Assembly (NCBI RefSeq): GCF_000745775.1
Contig: NZ_JQJY01000004.1
Span: forward strand, 1-64,000
Direction: 5' to 3'
Origin: Flavobacterium sp. ASV13
Lineage (GTDB): Bacteria > Bacteroidota > Bacteroidia > Flavobacteriales > Flavobacteriaceae
Length of the DNA stretch: 64,000 nucleotides
Shown here: positions 1 through 9,806 of the stretch, piece after piece
Layout of the letters: every line of letters begins with the position of its first letter
Position numbering within the stretch: the stretch's first letter is position 1
The notes under the pieces: generated by a model
Databases searched by the model: none
What the model saw: the letters and a program-made list of their open reading frames with translations, nothing else
Told to the model about the DNA's origin: nothing
Position numbers and translations under genes: made by a program

Positions 1-720
1 TTTACATTGATTGTTACGCTTAATCTTGTTGCGCTCTCGCATCCTGTTGCAGGATCGCTGATTGAAGCGAAATACGTTCCGTTAGTCAATGCCTGAGTTG
101 ATGGAATCAAGTTTCCTCCTGTCAAAGCTGTGTACCAAACAATGTTTGTCTCATTGAACTGAACACTTGCAAAAGTCGGTGCATTAATCAGACAGAAGTT
201 TTGTGTTCCTGCTGTTACTAATGTTGGTGTACCCGGATCGTTTACATTTATGGTTACACTTAATCTTGTTGCGCTTTCACAACCTGTTGCAGGATCACTT
301 ATTGTAGCAAAATAAGTTCCGTTTGTCAAGGCCTGAGTTGATGGAATCAAGTTTCCTCCTGTCAAAGCATCATACCAAACAATATTTGTTTCGTTGAATT
401 GAACACTTGCAAAAGTCGGTGCATTAACCAAGCAGAAGTTTTGTGTTCCTGCTGTTACCAATGTTGGTGTTCCTGGATCATTCACATTAACTGCAACTGC
501 CAAGCGAACACTGCTCTCACAATTAGTAACTGGATCTTTTGCTGTGGCATAATAGGTACCCGTAACTAAAGCATCTGTAGATAACAAAGGCGTTGTAGAA
601 GTATCTGTACTATACCAAACCACATTTGATTCATTTACCTGAATATTGGCAACTGTTGGATTATTAATTAAACAGAAATTCTGAGTAGAATTTGTTGTCG
701 TTGGTGTATTCGGATCACTT
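1..720 (-). repeat. Three tandem 240-bp coding repeats
   Basis: Positions 1-240, 241-480 and 481-720 are in-phase copies of an 80-codon Ig-like unit. Copies 1-240 and 241-480 differ at about 28 positions by eye (about 88% identical), and the third is clearly diverged. The period is exactly 240 bp, so copy-number change would keep the frame. The array may continue beyond the window. Confidence 0.9.
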
Positions 721-3700
721 ATAATAATTACAGCATCTTGTAATGTTCCTGCAAGATTTTCACAAGTTGTATCACTCGAAACAGCAACATAATAAGTTAT
801 TGGACTCACTGCACGTGTTAAACCAGTAACTGTCAAGACTCCTGTTGAACTTACTGTATAAGTTGCACCTGCTGGTGTTCCATTTACAAGAGGAGTTTTG
901 TTAGCATCTGCATACCAAGTGAAAATAGGATTTGTCAATGTTGGCGCAGTTGGCGTTAATGATGCAGCAACACCATTACACACTGTTAAATCATCAACTA
1001 CAATATCTGTTGCTACTGAAGGAGGCAGAATAGTAAACGTTATTTGTTTTCTATCCGCTTCAGCCGTTTCACAAAATTCATCAGAACTAACACCAACAAA
1101 ATAAGTATAAGTTCCTGGAGTTAAACCATTCACTACTAATGAAGGTCCTGTCGCGCTAGCTACTGGCTGGCTCACACTTCCATCAAATTTATACCAATGA
1201 TAAACTGGATTTGTAAATGTACCAACTAAACTTGTTGCTAAAGTTACAGTTCCCGAAGGAGAGCAAATCGCAGTTGTTGCAGCACCATTTAGAGTAATAT
1301 CTGTCAAAGTAGGTTCTGGACTTGTTGCTCTAACTTCAACAGTAACTTCGCCTCGGGTCATTGCCTCACAACCGTAACGCACTGGCTGAACATAATATTT
1401 ATAGATACCTGCCGCTAAAGTTGCCGGAACAGTATAAGTAATACCACTCGCTACAATTGCTCCTCCCGTAGGTGAATCATACCAAACATAGGTTGAACAA
1501 GCTTCTTCTGGTATTTGAAGGGTAACGGTGCTTCCCGGACAAACTGTAACCTTATTATCAGTTCCTCCGCCTATAACCGAAGTATTAGCAACGCGCTCTA
1601 CTGTGTGAACTCTTAAGAATTCTAAAACACCTGCTACCCCGCCAAAACGGATTCTTACTCTATCATACGATTCTGTTGGAGAAGATACCAACACCATTGC
1701 CATAGTATTGGCAGATAATAATTTCAAACTTAATAATGTACTATTATTTTGAATAGGAGCTCCAACCGCAACGTTTCCTAGATAACGCTGAATGCTAAAA
1801 CCAGTTAACAAATTAACATTCAATAATGTGCCTGGTTTTGAAATCACTATTCTTAATGTATCACTTACTACTGAAGGCGTTTTGAATTGCACTGTCATAT
1901 CTGCAGCTGCAAGAGCACCAACACCGCTATACATTGTAGCATAAGTCGTAACATCATTATCAGCTATATTCCAGGCATCGCTTACTCCAACTGTTGCAGT
2001 TAATGCTCCAACAGGAAGCCCTAAATCAGTTGTTCCATAAAAAATATCCTGAATATCTCCTGGTGTACAGGTTACTGTAGAAACAGATTTATTATAGTAC
2101 GCTTCATAAACTTTAGTGTTTTGAGCAACACTTAAAACTGCACCTGACACAATTCGGATTCCGTCGTAATCCTGTGGACCTGCAGCGTTTGAAGGAACAA
2201 AAGTATATTCGTAAGCATTATCTCCCGGAAGCACATTCAATAACGCTCCTGAAATAGATTGCAATGTACCGATATCAGCTCCAGCTTTAGTTCCAATTAC
2301 TGAAACTCCTTGTGCTACTCCTAATAAACTATATTCAGAACCCAATTTAATAGTTACTGGCGTTCCTTTTGCAATATTTGAAGGCCAAGTTAAATTTTGC
2401 CAGGTTGTACCGATTCCTAAAAGTCCTACTCCAGTAGTAATCGTTGAAAATGTTTGTGGATTTCCATCAATAGCATTTGGCCCATTTGCTACACCTCCAG
2501 TAATAATTGATCCTGAACTTTGTCCAGTTGCATATACTCTTTCAGTTAATAATTGACAATTATCTGGATCTTTAACATTTATAGAAAGTGTTCCTGTAAC
2601 TGAACATGTTCCTAATGTCGCTACAACTGTATAAGTATAAATTCCTGGAACATTAAGCGCTCCTGTGTTAAACGGAGGTCCCGCGATTGCATTTCCTTGT
2701 GGATCATACCAGGCTAATGTACCTGTTGAAGTTGCATTCAGCGTAACATTGGTGCCTTGAGCTACAGACTGTGCAGGATCGACAGTCAAGCTTGGCAGCG
2801 TATTAATTGTCACTGTTACTGCTTGTTTTGCAGATGGACAATCGAATCCGCTACCTTGAGCCTGAATTGAGTAAACACCACTAATCGTTATATTCGATGC
2901 TGCTTCATCTGTAATAATTGTATTTGAAGGATCGAAAAAAGTATAAGTTGTATTTCCGCTAGTATCAAGTGCTGCAATCGCATTTTTTAGATTAGCACTT
3001 CCACAAGCAACTAATGGAGATGTTACTGCCAAAGTTGTAGTAGTTGCAGGGAAATTAACCACGACTGGTTTTAAAGTATTTATTGCATTATCACAGCTTG
3101 CTGTATTTCCGACAGCAATATAATAAGTATAAGATACGCCTGAAGCAAGTCCGTTTATGGTAAGTGCTCCAGTTGATGCATCTTTAGAAAAAGTTATTCC
3201 AGGCTGAGCAACAACTGTTGATCCTGTAATAATTTCTTGCGTTTTAACCTGATCAGTGTAATATTTAAATTGTGCTCCGGTTAAACCAGAAGTTGGATTC
3301 AAAATAGCTATTCCATCACATGAAGATGTTACTGGACTTGCAATAGTAATATCTGCTGCAACTGATAAAGGCAACACTGTTACTGTTACTGGCTGACGAA
3401 CACTATTTATACAAGTACCGCCTCGAACAGCTTCAATATAATAGGTTTTAGAACCTGTTAAAGGTCCTGTTGTATAAGTATTTGTGTTTGAAGCCAAAGC
3501 TAAACCTCCGCTAGGAACGTCATACCAGCTAAGTACATCTCCTCCTGTAGTTGAAGCTGTCAATGTTGCAGATGCTCCTGAACAAATTGGTGAAGATGCT
3601 CCAGTGATTGCAGCTTCTTTATATCTAAATGAAGCCCCATAAATATCTAATTCACTTAATACCGAAAGCACTCCTCCTAGTCTAACTTGCACACCTGTAA

Positions 3701-6656
3701 AATTTGCGCCTGCTGCAAAAGTAGCTCGGAAACGGTTTCCACCTAATAACTGTACATTTAGTAATGAATTAATAGCTGCACCATCTCCATTATCAGTTCC
3801 TCCATTATAACTTTCTAAAGTAATATAAGAAAGGGCACTTACGTCTAAAAGTCCGGTTGGTAATCCAAGCTCAACTTCTATTATATCACCTGCAAAGCCA
3901 GAGCTCGCAAAATCTAATCTTTGTTGTACATAGCCAGCTACTCCAACAGGATTTTGAAGAGTAGTTGCAGTACTATTGTCACCATCAACAGATAAATTAG
4001 CTGTTCCTAAAACAGCACCACAACCTACACAAGCAATACCGCTTGTTGAAATAGTTTGTGCATTTGCCTGTAAACATGTAGTTACTGGTGCTGGTGGCGT
4101 TACAACAACGTTGATTATCGTTCTTGTTGCACTCACGCAATTTGAAGCGTTTCTTGCTTCAATATAATAAGTTTTGTCTGCTGTCAAAGCTGGACTTGGA
4201 GTATAACTTGGATTATCCGTCACTAACGCTGTTCCTCCCGTAGCTACATCGTACCAATCATAAGCGATACCTGCCACAGGATTTGAAACTTGTAATGTAA
4301 CAACTTGTCCTGAAGGAATAATTACCGTTGAAGATGCCACTGTTGGCGATGCTGGCAGTGGATTAACAGTTATACTGGCTTGCGCTCTGCTTGAAGTAGT
4401 ACAACTTCCAATTACTGATTCAACATAATAGCTTGTTGAAGAAGTTAAAGCTGGAGTTGTAAAAGTAGTTCCTGTAAACAATAAATTTCCAGCTGTTGCT
4501 GCATCGTACCAATTATAAGTGGTTCCTGCAACCGGAGACTGAACTGTTATTGTCGTAGATTGTCCTTCACAAATACTTGAAGAAGCTGCCGCCACAGTTG
4601 CCACTACAGGATTATTTACTGTAATTGGCACAGCATAACGCACACTATTAACACAACCATTTCGAGTTACTTCTGTCCAGTATGTTGTATCAACAGTTAA
4701 ATTTGGTGTGGTAAAAGCTGCAGTACTTGCCAATGAAGCACCGCCGGTGGCTGCAGAATACCAATTAACGGTTTCTCCAACAGCAAGGCCTGCAGTTAAT
4801 ACTGTATTTTGTCCACTACAGATATTTTTATTTCCAGTAACATTTGTTTCACCATAATGGTAGCTTGCCTGATAAATATCCAAGCTCGTCAATGCTGATA
4901 CTAAACCACCTAAGCGAACTTCAACTCTGTCGAAATTTGCTCCCGCAGTTATACTAGCTCTAAAACGATTTCCTCCTAATAGTTGAACACTTACTAAGTT
5001 ATTTATCGAAACTCTGTCATTATTAAAAGTGGCTCCATTATATGTTGCTAAACTTATATAATTCAATAAACTTAAATCTAGAACACCACCCGGTAATTCT
5101 AATTCAACATCTATAATATCACCCGCTTTTCCTGGATTATTAAATTGCAATGTTTGCTGAATCCATCCATTTATCAAACCAACTGGCACGGTCAAACGTG
5201 CCGCAGTATTAATATCTCCGTCAACAGACAAATCTGGATTTGTACTGCTACATAACAAACAAAGACCATTAATATTAGTTTGTTGACTATTTGCTTGTAA
5301 ACATCCTCCAAGCGGAGTACTCACTACGTTCACTGTAATTGGAGTTCTGGAAGCACTTACACAACCACCAGTTGCACTTTGAGTTTCTACATAATAGGTT
5401 TTTGTAGCAGTTAAAATCGGAGTTGTGAAAGTTGAGGTATTTGTTGCAAGAGCTGTTCCGCCTGTCGCTACATCATACCAATTCAGCGTCACTCCAGCTT
5501 CAGATGTTGTGGCATTCAAAGTGGCATTTTGTCCAGATTGAATTGTTACATTTTGCGTCAAAGCACTAGCCGCTGCCGGAACCGCAACCGAAACTACATC
5601 TACCTGAGCTCGAGTTGGACTTATGCAACTTCCAATAACAGCTTCTACATAAAAAGTAGTTGTTCCAATAGGAACTGTTGGAGAATACGAAGTTCCCGAA
5701 GCCAATATTGTTCCGGCAGTTGGTACTGAATACCAATTATAAGTTGTTCCCGGAATTGCATTAATTAATGATAAAGTAGTTTGTTGTGTTGCTCCTGAAG
5801 AACACACAGCAGTCCCAGAAGAACTAATTGCGGGAGCAACAGAATTAGACACATTAACAACCACTGGCACTCGATTATTTCCTTCACAGCCACCTGCTCG
5901 GGCTACTCCTATATAATAGGTAGTATTCGCAGTTAAAGTTGGAGTAACCAAAGTATTTCCAGTTGCAAGTGCCGTAGTAGAAGAAGCAGAGCTATACCAT
6001 GCTAAATTTGTTCCTGCTACTGGTGTAGCAGTTAGAGTCGTTGAAGTTCCTGAACAAATCGTCTGATTTAAACCACCTGTTACTGTTGGTTTTGCAAAAT
6101 CAAGACGAACATCATAAACTCTTAAGTTAACAAGTAGGCTTAAAAGACCACCTACCTGAATTTGTACTTGATTGGCGTCGCCAGGAACTGTATATCGGAC
6201 TTCACCAATAGCATTTCCGGATAACAAACTAAGGTTCAAAACTGGGCTGTTAAGCGCCACTCTTGGACCTACATTTGTTCCTGAAAGCTTTGTTTGAATT
6301 GATACATTGGATAATAATCCAACATCAAGCAAACCATTTCCTGTACCTAAATAAAGTACAATTTCGTCTCCAGCTTTCACGGTCTGATTCAGCGTCATGG
6401 TCTCTTCAACCACACATAGAAGTCCGACCGCATTTTGCAGAGTCGCAAATGTCGTTAGCCCCGGATCGTTGTCATAGGCCAACGTGGGATTGCTTACATC
6501 TAAACCTACACACAATAAGCCTCCCTGACTGTTTGTTTGTGACACTGGTCTACAAACAGTCTGAGCAAAAGCATTACTACATAATAGGAATAAAAATAAT
6601 AGCCCCAATAATCTCTTCTGAATAATGAGATTACAAAAAGTAAAGATTTTTTTCAT
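1..6656 (-). CDS. Giant secreted Ig-like repeat surface protein, 3' end outside window
   Basis: One frame stays open from an ATG at 6656 to the window edge, giving 2218 visible codons with no stop; the C-terminus is missing. Residues 1 to about 32 are a signal peptide ending SNAFAQ. Next come about 16 Ig-like units of 80 to 100 residues, each with a Cys near its start, a central W-Y-[DST] and a late TYY-x-E/V strand, like the Ig_7 domains of Bacteroidetes adhesins. These alternate with about five modules of roughly 150 residues that end in a VRLGG-LLSxL-xxLxVY type signature, with the Tyr (or His) near 6114, 4872, 3639 and 1605 in four of them. Such proteins usually carry a C-terminal type IX secretion or gliding-associated sorting domain, which here would lie outside the window. 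The likely role is surface adhesion or matrix. That role and T9SS export are inference; the repeat architecture is seen directly. Confidence 0.9.
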   Translation of the reverse strand, partial: MKKIFTFCNLIIQKRLLGLLFLFLLCSNAFAQTVCRPVSQTNSQGGLLCVGLDVSNPTLAYDNDPGLTTFATLQNAVGLLCVVEETMTLNQTVKAGDEIVLYLGTGNGLLDVGLLSNVSIQTKLSGTNVGPRVALNSPVLNLSLLSGNAIGEVRYTVPGDANQVQIQVGGLLSLLVNLRVYDVRLDFAKPTVTGGLNQTICSGTSTTLTATPVAGTNLAWYSSASSTTALATGNTLVTPTLTANTTYYIGVARAGGCEGNNRVPVVVNVSNSVAPAISSSGTAVCSSGATQQTTLSLINAIPGTTYNWYSVPTAGTILASGTSYSPTVPIGTTTFYVEAVIGSCISPTRAQVDVVSVAVPAAASALTQNVTIQSGQNATLNATTSEAGVTLNWYDVATGGTALATNTSTFTTPILTATKTYYVETQSATGGCVSASRTPITVNVVSTPLGGCLQANSQQTNINGLCLLCSSTNPDLSVDGDINTAARLTVPVGLINGWIQQTLQFNNPGKAGDIIDVELELPGGVLDLSLLNYISLATYNGATFNNDRVSINNLVSVQLLGGNRFRASITAGANFDRVEVRLGGLVSALTSLDIYQASYHYGETNVTGNKNICSGQNTVLTAGLAVGETVNWYSAATGGASLASTAAFTTPNLTVDTTYWTEVTRNGCVNSVRYAVPITVNNPVVATVAAASSSICEGQSTTITVQSPVAGTTYNWYDAATAGNLLFTGTTFTTPALTSSTSYYVESVIGSCTTSSRAQASITVNPLPASPTVASSTVIIPSGQVVTLQVSNPVAGIAYDWYDVATGGTALVTDNPSYTPSPALTADKTYYIEARNASNCVSATRTIINVVVTPPAPVTTCLQANAQTISTSGIACVGCGAVLGTANLSVDGDNSTATTLQNPVGVAGYVQQRLDFASSGFAGDIIEVELGLPTGLLDVSALSYITLESYNGGTDNGDGAAINSLLNVQLLGGNRFRATFAAGANFTGVQVRLGGVLSVLSELDIYGASFRYKEAAITGASSPICSGASATLTASTTGGDVLSWYDVPSGGLALASNTNTYTTGPLTGSKTYYIEAVRGGTCINSVRQPVTVTVLPLSVAADITIASPVTSSCDGIAILNPTSGLTGAQFKYYTDQVKTQEIITGSTVVAQPGITFSKDASTGALTINGLASGVSYTYYIAVGNTASCDNAINTLKPVVVNFPATTTTLAVTSPLVACGSANLKNAIAALDTSGNTTYTFFDPSNTIITDEAASNITISGVYSIQAQGSGFDCPSAKQAVTVTINTLPSLTVDPAQSVAQGTNVTLNATSTGTLAWYDPQGNAIAGPPFNTGALNVPGIYTYTVVATLGTCSVTGTLSINVKDPDNCQLLTERVYATGQSSGSIITGGVANGPNAIDGNPQTFSTITTGVGLLGIGTTWQNLTWPSNIAKGTPVTIKLGSEYSLLGVAQGVSVIGTKAGADIGTLQSISGALLNVLPGDNAYEYTFVPSNAAGPQDYDGIRIVSGAVLSVAQNTKVYEAYYNKSVSTVTCTPGDIQDIFYGTTDLGLPVGALTATVGVSDAWNIADNDVTTYATMYSGVGALAAADMTVQFKTPSVVSDTLRIVISKPGTLLNVNLLTGFSIQRYLGNVAVGAPIQNNSTLLSLKLLSANTMAMVLVSSPTESYDRVRIRFGGVAGVLEFLRVHTVERVANTSVIGGGTDNKVTVCPGSTVTLQIPEEACSTYVWYDSPTGGAIVASGITYTVPATLAAGIYKYYVQPVRYGCEAMTRGEVTVEVRATSPEPTLTDITLNGAATTAICSPSGTVTLATSLVGTFTNPVYHWYKFDGSVSQPVASATGPSLVVNGLTPGTYTYFVGVSSDEFCETAEADRKQITFTILPPSVATDIVVDDLTVCNGVAASLTPTAPTLTNPIFTWYADANKTPLVNGTPAGATYTVSSTGVLTVTGLTRAVSPITYYVAVSSDTTCENLAGTLQDAVIIISDPNTPTTTNSTQNFCLINNPTVANIQVNESNVVWYSTDTSTTPLLSTDALVTGTYYATAKDPVTNCESSVRLAVAVNVNDPGTPTLVTAGTQNFCLVNAPTFASVQFNETNIVWYDALTGGNLIPSTQALTNGTYFATISDPATGCESATRLSVTINVNDPGTPTLVTAGTQNFCLINAPTFASVQFNETNIVWYTALTGGNLIPSTQALTNGTYFASISDPATGCESATRLSVTINV

Positions 6657-7862
6657 AATTTGGAAGATTAGAAAATGGACAATAAAATACCTGTTGCGAA
6701 AAGCACGAATGCTTAGGCAATTATAAAAAACACTAATATTCAACTAGTTAAAACAAAATCTAAAGTATTTGGGGCTGAACTTTAAAATCTTATTTCATTA
6801 AAAAAAATTAAATTAGAGTATACATTTTTATGTATACCAAAGAATACTTTTATTCATCCTGAATAAAAAATCCCTCAAAACTTTTAGGAAATACTGATCT
6901 AGACCAATCTTCCTGATGAAGTGATTTGTTTGCTACATAATTTTCAATTAAGAAAATTTAAACGTTATGTTGTGGGGGAATAAAAAAAATACTGATTCAA
7001 TATCGCAAGAAAGCTGATTAGACTCTCAAGGTTTTAATAAGATTTTAAAACTTGAAACAGTGTTTGATAAATAATCATATATCGCATTCACTAATAATAA
7101 AACACGATAAATCATCATTTACTACCCTAGTTGCCAACTGGGCAATGATAATGAATTAATATATTGATTGTGGTTTTGAAATAAACTTAGATTTGAATAG
7201 AAAGAAATTTTACGAGCAAATTTCGCAACATTAAATAATGCAAAAATAACTTGAACACCTAATGCAAACTTGATAATGAGAGTAATTGTCAATTCCATAC
7301 GCATATAATTAAGTTACTAAAAAAGAAAAACATTTTAATAAAACATTTTCTTTTAAAACAAAAAATTAAACAAAACACTGCAAAAATAGAATTATCAAAA
7401 CAGGGCCAAATCATTTTGTTTAACATTTCTCTTTCAAAAATAAATAAAATAAAAACAAAAAGCAACCTAATATTCTTATTTTTTTTCATGCAAGAAGCAG
7501 TTTAAAAAACAAAAAAAGCCAATAATATAAGAAAAAACCTTGTTTTTACTACAAAAAACGTACTTTATGAAGTGTGTAAAAAATACGTTTAATTAATGTT
7601 AAATTTAAAAATTGAAGGAAAAAACCTATATTAATTACACTTCAAACGATATAGTTTTAACAATAAAGACAAAAAAATCTACTAAACTAAATATTTAAAA
7701 GCTAAAATCTTAAAATATTGAGAAATCTTAAATAAATGCGTAAAAGTACGTGCGCGTAAAAATTTTAAACATTAGACAAATGTTAAAAAATTAAAAAAAG
7801 GTTAAACAATTCAAGACAAACTGTTTAACCTTTTAATTCCTTTTTTTAATGGATTTTACTAT
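6657..7862. other. 1.2-kb gene-free AT-rich region
   Basis: No convincing gene lies between the giant protein and the DUF6495 gene. The only frames are short, low-complexity runs rich in Phe, Ile, Leu and Lys, as expected from very AT-rich DNA. The region must hold the promoter and leader of the giant gene, but I could not find a clean TAnnTTTG element in the right place. The only structure I can support is the hairpin at its right end. Confidence 0.6.
7793..7834 (-). terminator. Terminator after the DUF6495 gene
   Basis: A 13-bp perfect stem (7796-7808 with 7822-7834, arm AAAAGGTTAAACA) and a 13-nt loop are followed on the minus strand by a run of seven T. It lies about 30 nt past the stop of the minus-strand gene ending at 7863. 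Confidence 0.75.
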
Positions 7863-8336
7863 CTACGATTCTATAATCGAATTAATCTGTTTAAATAATT
7901 GTCCATCACTTAAAAAAGCACCTTGCTGAATCAATTCAAAAATAGAAACGTTTCGATCTTCAGTAAATACTTTTTTACCCACTTTCATTTCAATTGTTTC
8001 CGTAAACATATTATCACTCAGCCACTGCAAACCTTCCTGAGTCAAAAAATCAGTTTCCGGTACTAACGACTTCAATACTATAGATTGAACATGGGTTTCA
8101 AAACATTGAAATAAGAAAATATGATTTTTAGAAAAATGCTCCAGGAATTCAGCTCTGGACAAAACACCTTCCCAGATCAAATCTGAAAAAACATCTAATT
8201 CCTGTTCGGCAACTTCAGGTTTGTTTTCTTTAAGAGAATCCCATTCTCCTTTATCAATTGCTTGTGTCGCCAAAAAACTGGCAAATTCCGCATGCAATTC
8301 ATCAAATTGCTCTTTTGTTAATCTTGCGTATTTCAT
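7863..8336 (-). CDS. DUF6495 family protein
   Basis: This is a 157-residue acidic soluble protein with no signal peptide or membrane segment, starting MKYARLTKEQFDELH. The N-terminal half, with the conserved-looking phrase KPEVAEQELDVFSDLIWEGV near residues 39 to 58, matches my memory of a Flavobacteriia family labelled DUF6495. It has no known function and no catalytic motif that I can see. It lies downstream of rpsF-rpsR-rplI in the same direction but beyond that operon's terminator, so it is probably transcribed on its own. The family name rests on memory of the motif. Confidence 0.75.
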   Translation of the reverse strand: MKYARLTKEQFDELHAEFASFLATQAIDKGEWDSLKENKPEVAEQELDVFSDLIWEGVLSRAEFLEHFSKNHIFLFQCFETHVQSIVLKSLVPETDFLTQEGLQWLSDNMFTETIEMKVGKKVFTEDRNVSIFELIQQGAFLSDGQLFKQINSIIES

Positions 8337-8427
8337 TTTATTTTAGACTTTATACCTTACGCCATAAGTAATAAGCTAAATACTTACACAAATAACCTTA
8401 AGTTTATTAATCAATATTTCACCAAAC

Positions 8428-8457
8428 AAAAAAATCCCGATTTTCATCGGGATTTTT
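8428..8457 (-). terminator. Terminator of the rpsF-rpsR-rplI operon
   Basis: AAATCCCGA (8432-8440) pairs with TCGGGATTT (8447-8455) around a 6-nt loop, with A/T tracts on both sides, so it could work in both directions. It begins about 20 nt past the rplI stop. Confidence 0.85.
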
Positions 8458-8475
8458 ATATAGTTTTTAAAACTA

Positions 8476-8916
8476 TTACTTTTCAGCAACAATTTCGTAA
8501 GCTAATTCAACGATTACATCTCTGTGTAAACGAACTGTAGCATTGTATTTTCCTAAACGTTTTACAACACCGCTAGTGATGAATTTTCTATCGATAGCAT
8601 TACCAGATTTCTCTAAAGCTTCAGCAATATCGATGTTAGTGATAGAACCAAAAAGTTTCTCTCCACCAGCTTTTGCAGTAAGTTTAATTTCAAGAGCTTT
8701 TAAAGTTTCAGCTAATGCTTTAGCATCAGCAACAACTTTAGCTTCTTTGTGTGCTCTTTGTTTTAGGTTTTCAGCTAAAACTTTTTTAGCAGAAGGAGTT
8801 GCTAAAGTAGCAAAACCTTGAGGAATTAAAAAGTTACGACCGTAACCAGGTTTTACAGATACTACATCATCTTTAAACCCTAGGTTTTGTACGTCTTGTT
8901 TTAAAATAATTTCCAT
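8476..8916 (-). CDS. rplI: 50S ribosomal protein L9
   Basis: This 146-residue protein binds 23S rRNA at the base of the L1 stalk. The N-terminal domain has the typical MEIILKQDVQNLG start and the signature GYGRNFLIPQGFA near residues 24 to 36. A Lys/Ala-rich connecting helix follows, then the C-terminal domain. The length is normal for Bacteroidetes L9. It is the last gene of the rpsF-rpsR-rplI operon, separated from rpsR by 68 nt and followed by a strong terminator. Confidence 0.97.
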   Translation of the reverse strand: MEIILKQDVQNLGFKDDVVSVKPGYGRNFLIPQGFATLATPSAKKVLAENLKQRAHKEAKVVADAKALAETLKALEIKLTAKAGGEKLFGSITNIDIAEALEKSGNAIDRKFITSGVVKRLGKYNATVRLHRDVIVELAYEIVAEK

Positions 8917-8984
8917 GTTGTTGTCCTTATATTTTAGAAGTTAGGTTCTGATCGAGCAGAAACCAGCGACTAGATTTTTTTATA

Positions 8985-9281
8985 CTATTTTAATAAATCG
9001 GCCACGTATGGCATTAAAGCTAAGTGACGAGCTCTTTTTACAGCTACAGAAACTTTTCTTTGGTATTTTAATGAAGTTCCAGTTAAACGACGAGGAAGAA
9101 TTTTTCCTTGCTCATTTACGAATTTCAATAAGAAATCAGCATCTTTATAATCGATATATTTGATTCCTGATTTTTTGAAACGGCAATACTTTTTAGTTTT
9201 GTTAGTTTCAATGTTTAAAGGCGTTAAATATCTGATATCTCCGTCTTTTTTTCCTTTTGCAGATTGTTCGATTGTAGACAT
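8985..9281 (-). CDS. rpsR: 30S ribosomal protein S18
   Basis: This 98-residue small-subunit protein forms a heterodimer with S6 on the platform of the 30S subunit. The family core is visible: [31 protein letters not shown] and the Arg/Lys-rich [20 protein letters not shown]. The single Cys near the start of the core is at residue 33. The extra N-terminal 25 residues ([15 protein letters not shown]) are usual for Bacteroidetes. The gene starts 5 nt after the rpsF stop, so the two partners are made together. Confidence 0.97.
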
Positions 9282-9286
9282 AATAA

Positions 9287-9628
9287 TTACGCTTTAGTAG
9301 ATTTTAATTTAGCTCTTCTTCTCTCCGCCCATGAAATAGCATGTTTATCTAAACTTACAGTTAAGAAACGCATAACTCTTTCGTCACGTCTAAATTCAGT
9401 TTCAAAAGCTACAAGAACTTCTCCAGCTACTTTGAATTCGAATAAATGGTAAAAACCACTTTTTTTGTTTTGGATTTCGTAAGCCATTTTTTTCAGACCC
9501 CAATCCTCTTTCGATACCATTTCAGCTCCTCTACTAGTAAGAAATTCTTCAAATTTCGTTACTGTTTCCTTCACCTGAACCTCAGATAAAACGGGATTTA
9601 AAATGAAAACAGTTTCATAATGATTCAT
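9287..9628 (-). CDS. rpsF: 30S ribosomal protein S6
   Basis: This 113-residue protein opens with [16 protein letters not shown] and contains the conserved [23 protein letters not shown] strand region, followed by an [22 protein letters not shown] C-terminal strand; these are the S6 ferredoxin-like fold landmarks. It partners with S18 encoded directly downstream. It is the first gene of the operon and has a well-formed Bacteroidetes promoter about 30 nt upstream of its ATG. No gene for a single-strand binding protein or PriB lies between rpsF and rpsR, unlike the proteobacterial arrangement. Confidence 0.97.
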   Translation of the reverse strand: MNHYETVFILNPVLSEVQVKETVTKFEEFLTSRGAEMVSKEDWGLKKMAYEIQNKKSGFYHLFEFKVAGEVLVAFETEFRRDERVMRFLTVSLDKHAISWAERRRAKLKSTKA

Positions 9629-9659
9629 AAATACAATATTTATTTGTTAAAATTGGGTG

Positions 9660-9689
9660 CAAAAGTAATCATAAAATTTAAATAAACAA
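9660..9689 (-). promoter_or_regulatory. rpsF: Promoter of the rpsF operon
   Basis: The minus strand reads TTG (9689-9687), a 19-nt spacer, then TACTTTTG (9667-9660). This matches the Bacteroidetes sigma-ABfr consensus TTG-N17..23-TAnnTTTG. The predicted transcript starts about 25 nt upstream of the rpsF ATG. Confidence 0.75.
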
Positions 9690-9806
9690 CACATTTTTGC
9701 TTTTATTCGTCATACTGCAAAAAATATATGCTCAGTTTAGTTTTTTTTACAAAAAAAATAATACTTTTACTAATGCTATCCTGAATTTATTCTAAATTTA
9801 AATGTT

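Noticed and set aside
1..720. Regular 240-bp repeats as a possible CRISPR or satellite
   Set aside because: The repeats are in one open frame with coding-type variation and have no repeat-spacer structure.
6263..6625. 120-codon plus-strand frame opposite the start of the giant gene
   Set aside because: It is an antisense shadow of the signal peptide and first module; its composition is not protein-like.
7122..7489. Two short minus-strand frames (60 and 66 codons) in the gene-free region
   Set aside because: They are Phe/Ile/Lys-rich runs typical of chance frames in very AT-rich DNA, have no convincing start context and overlap each other.
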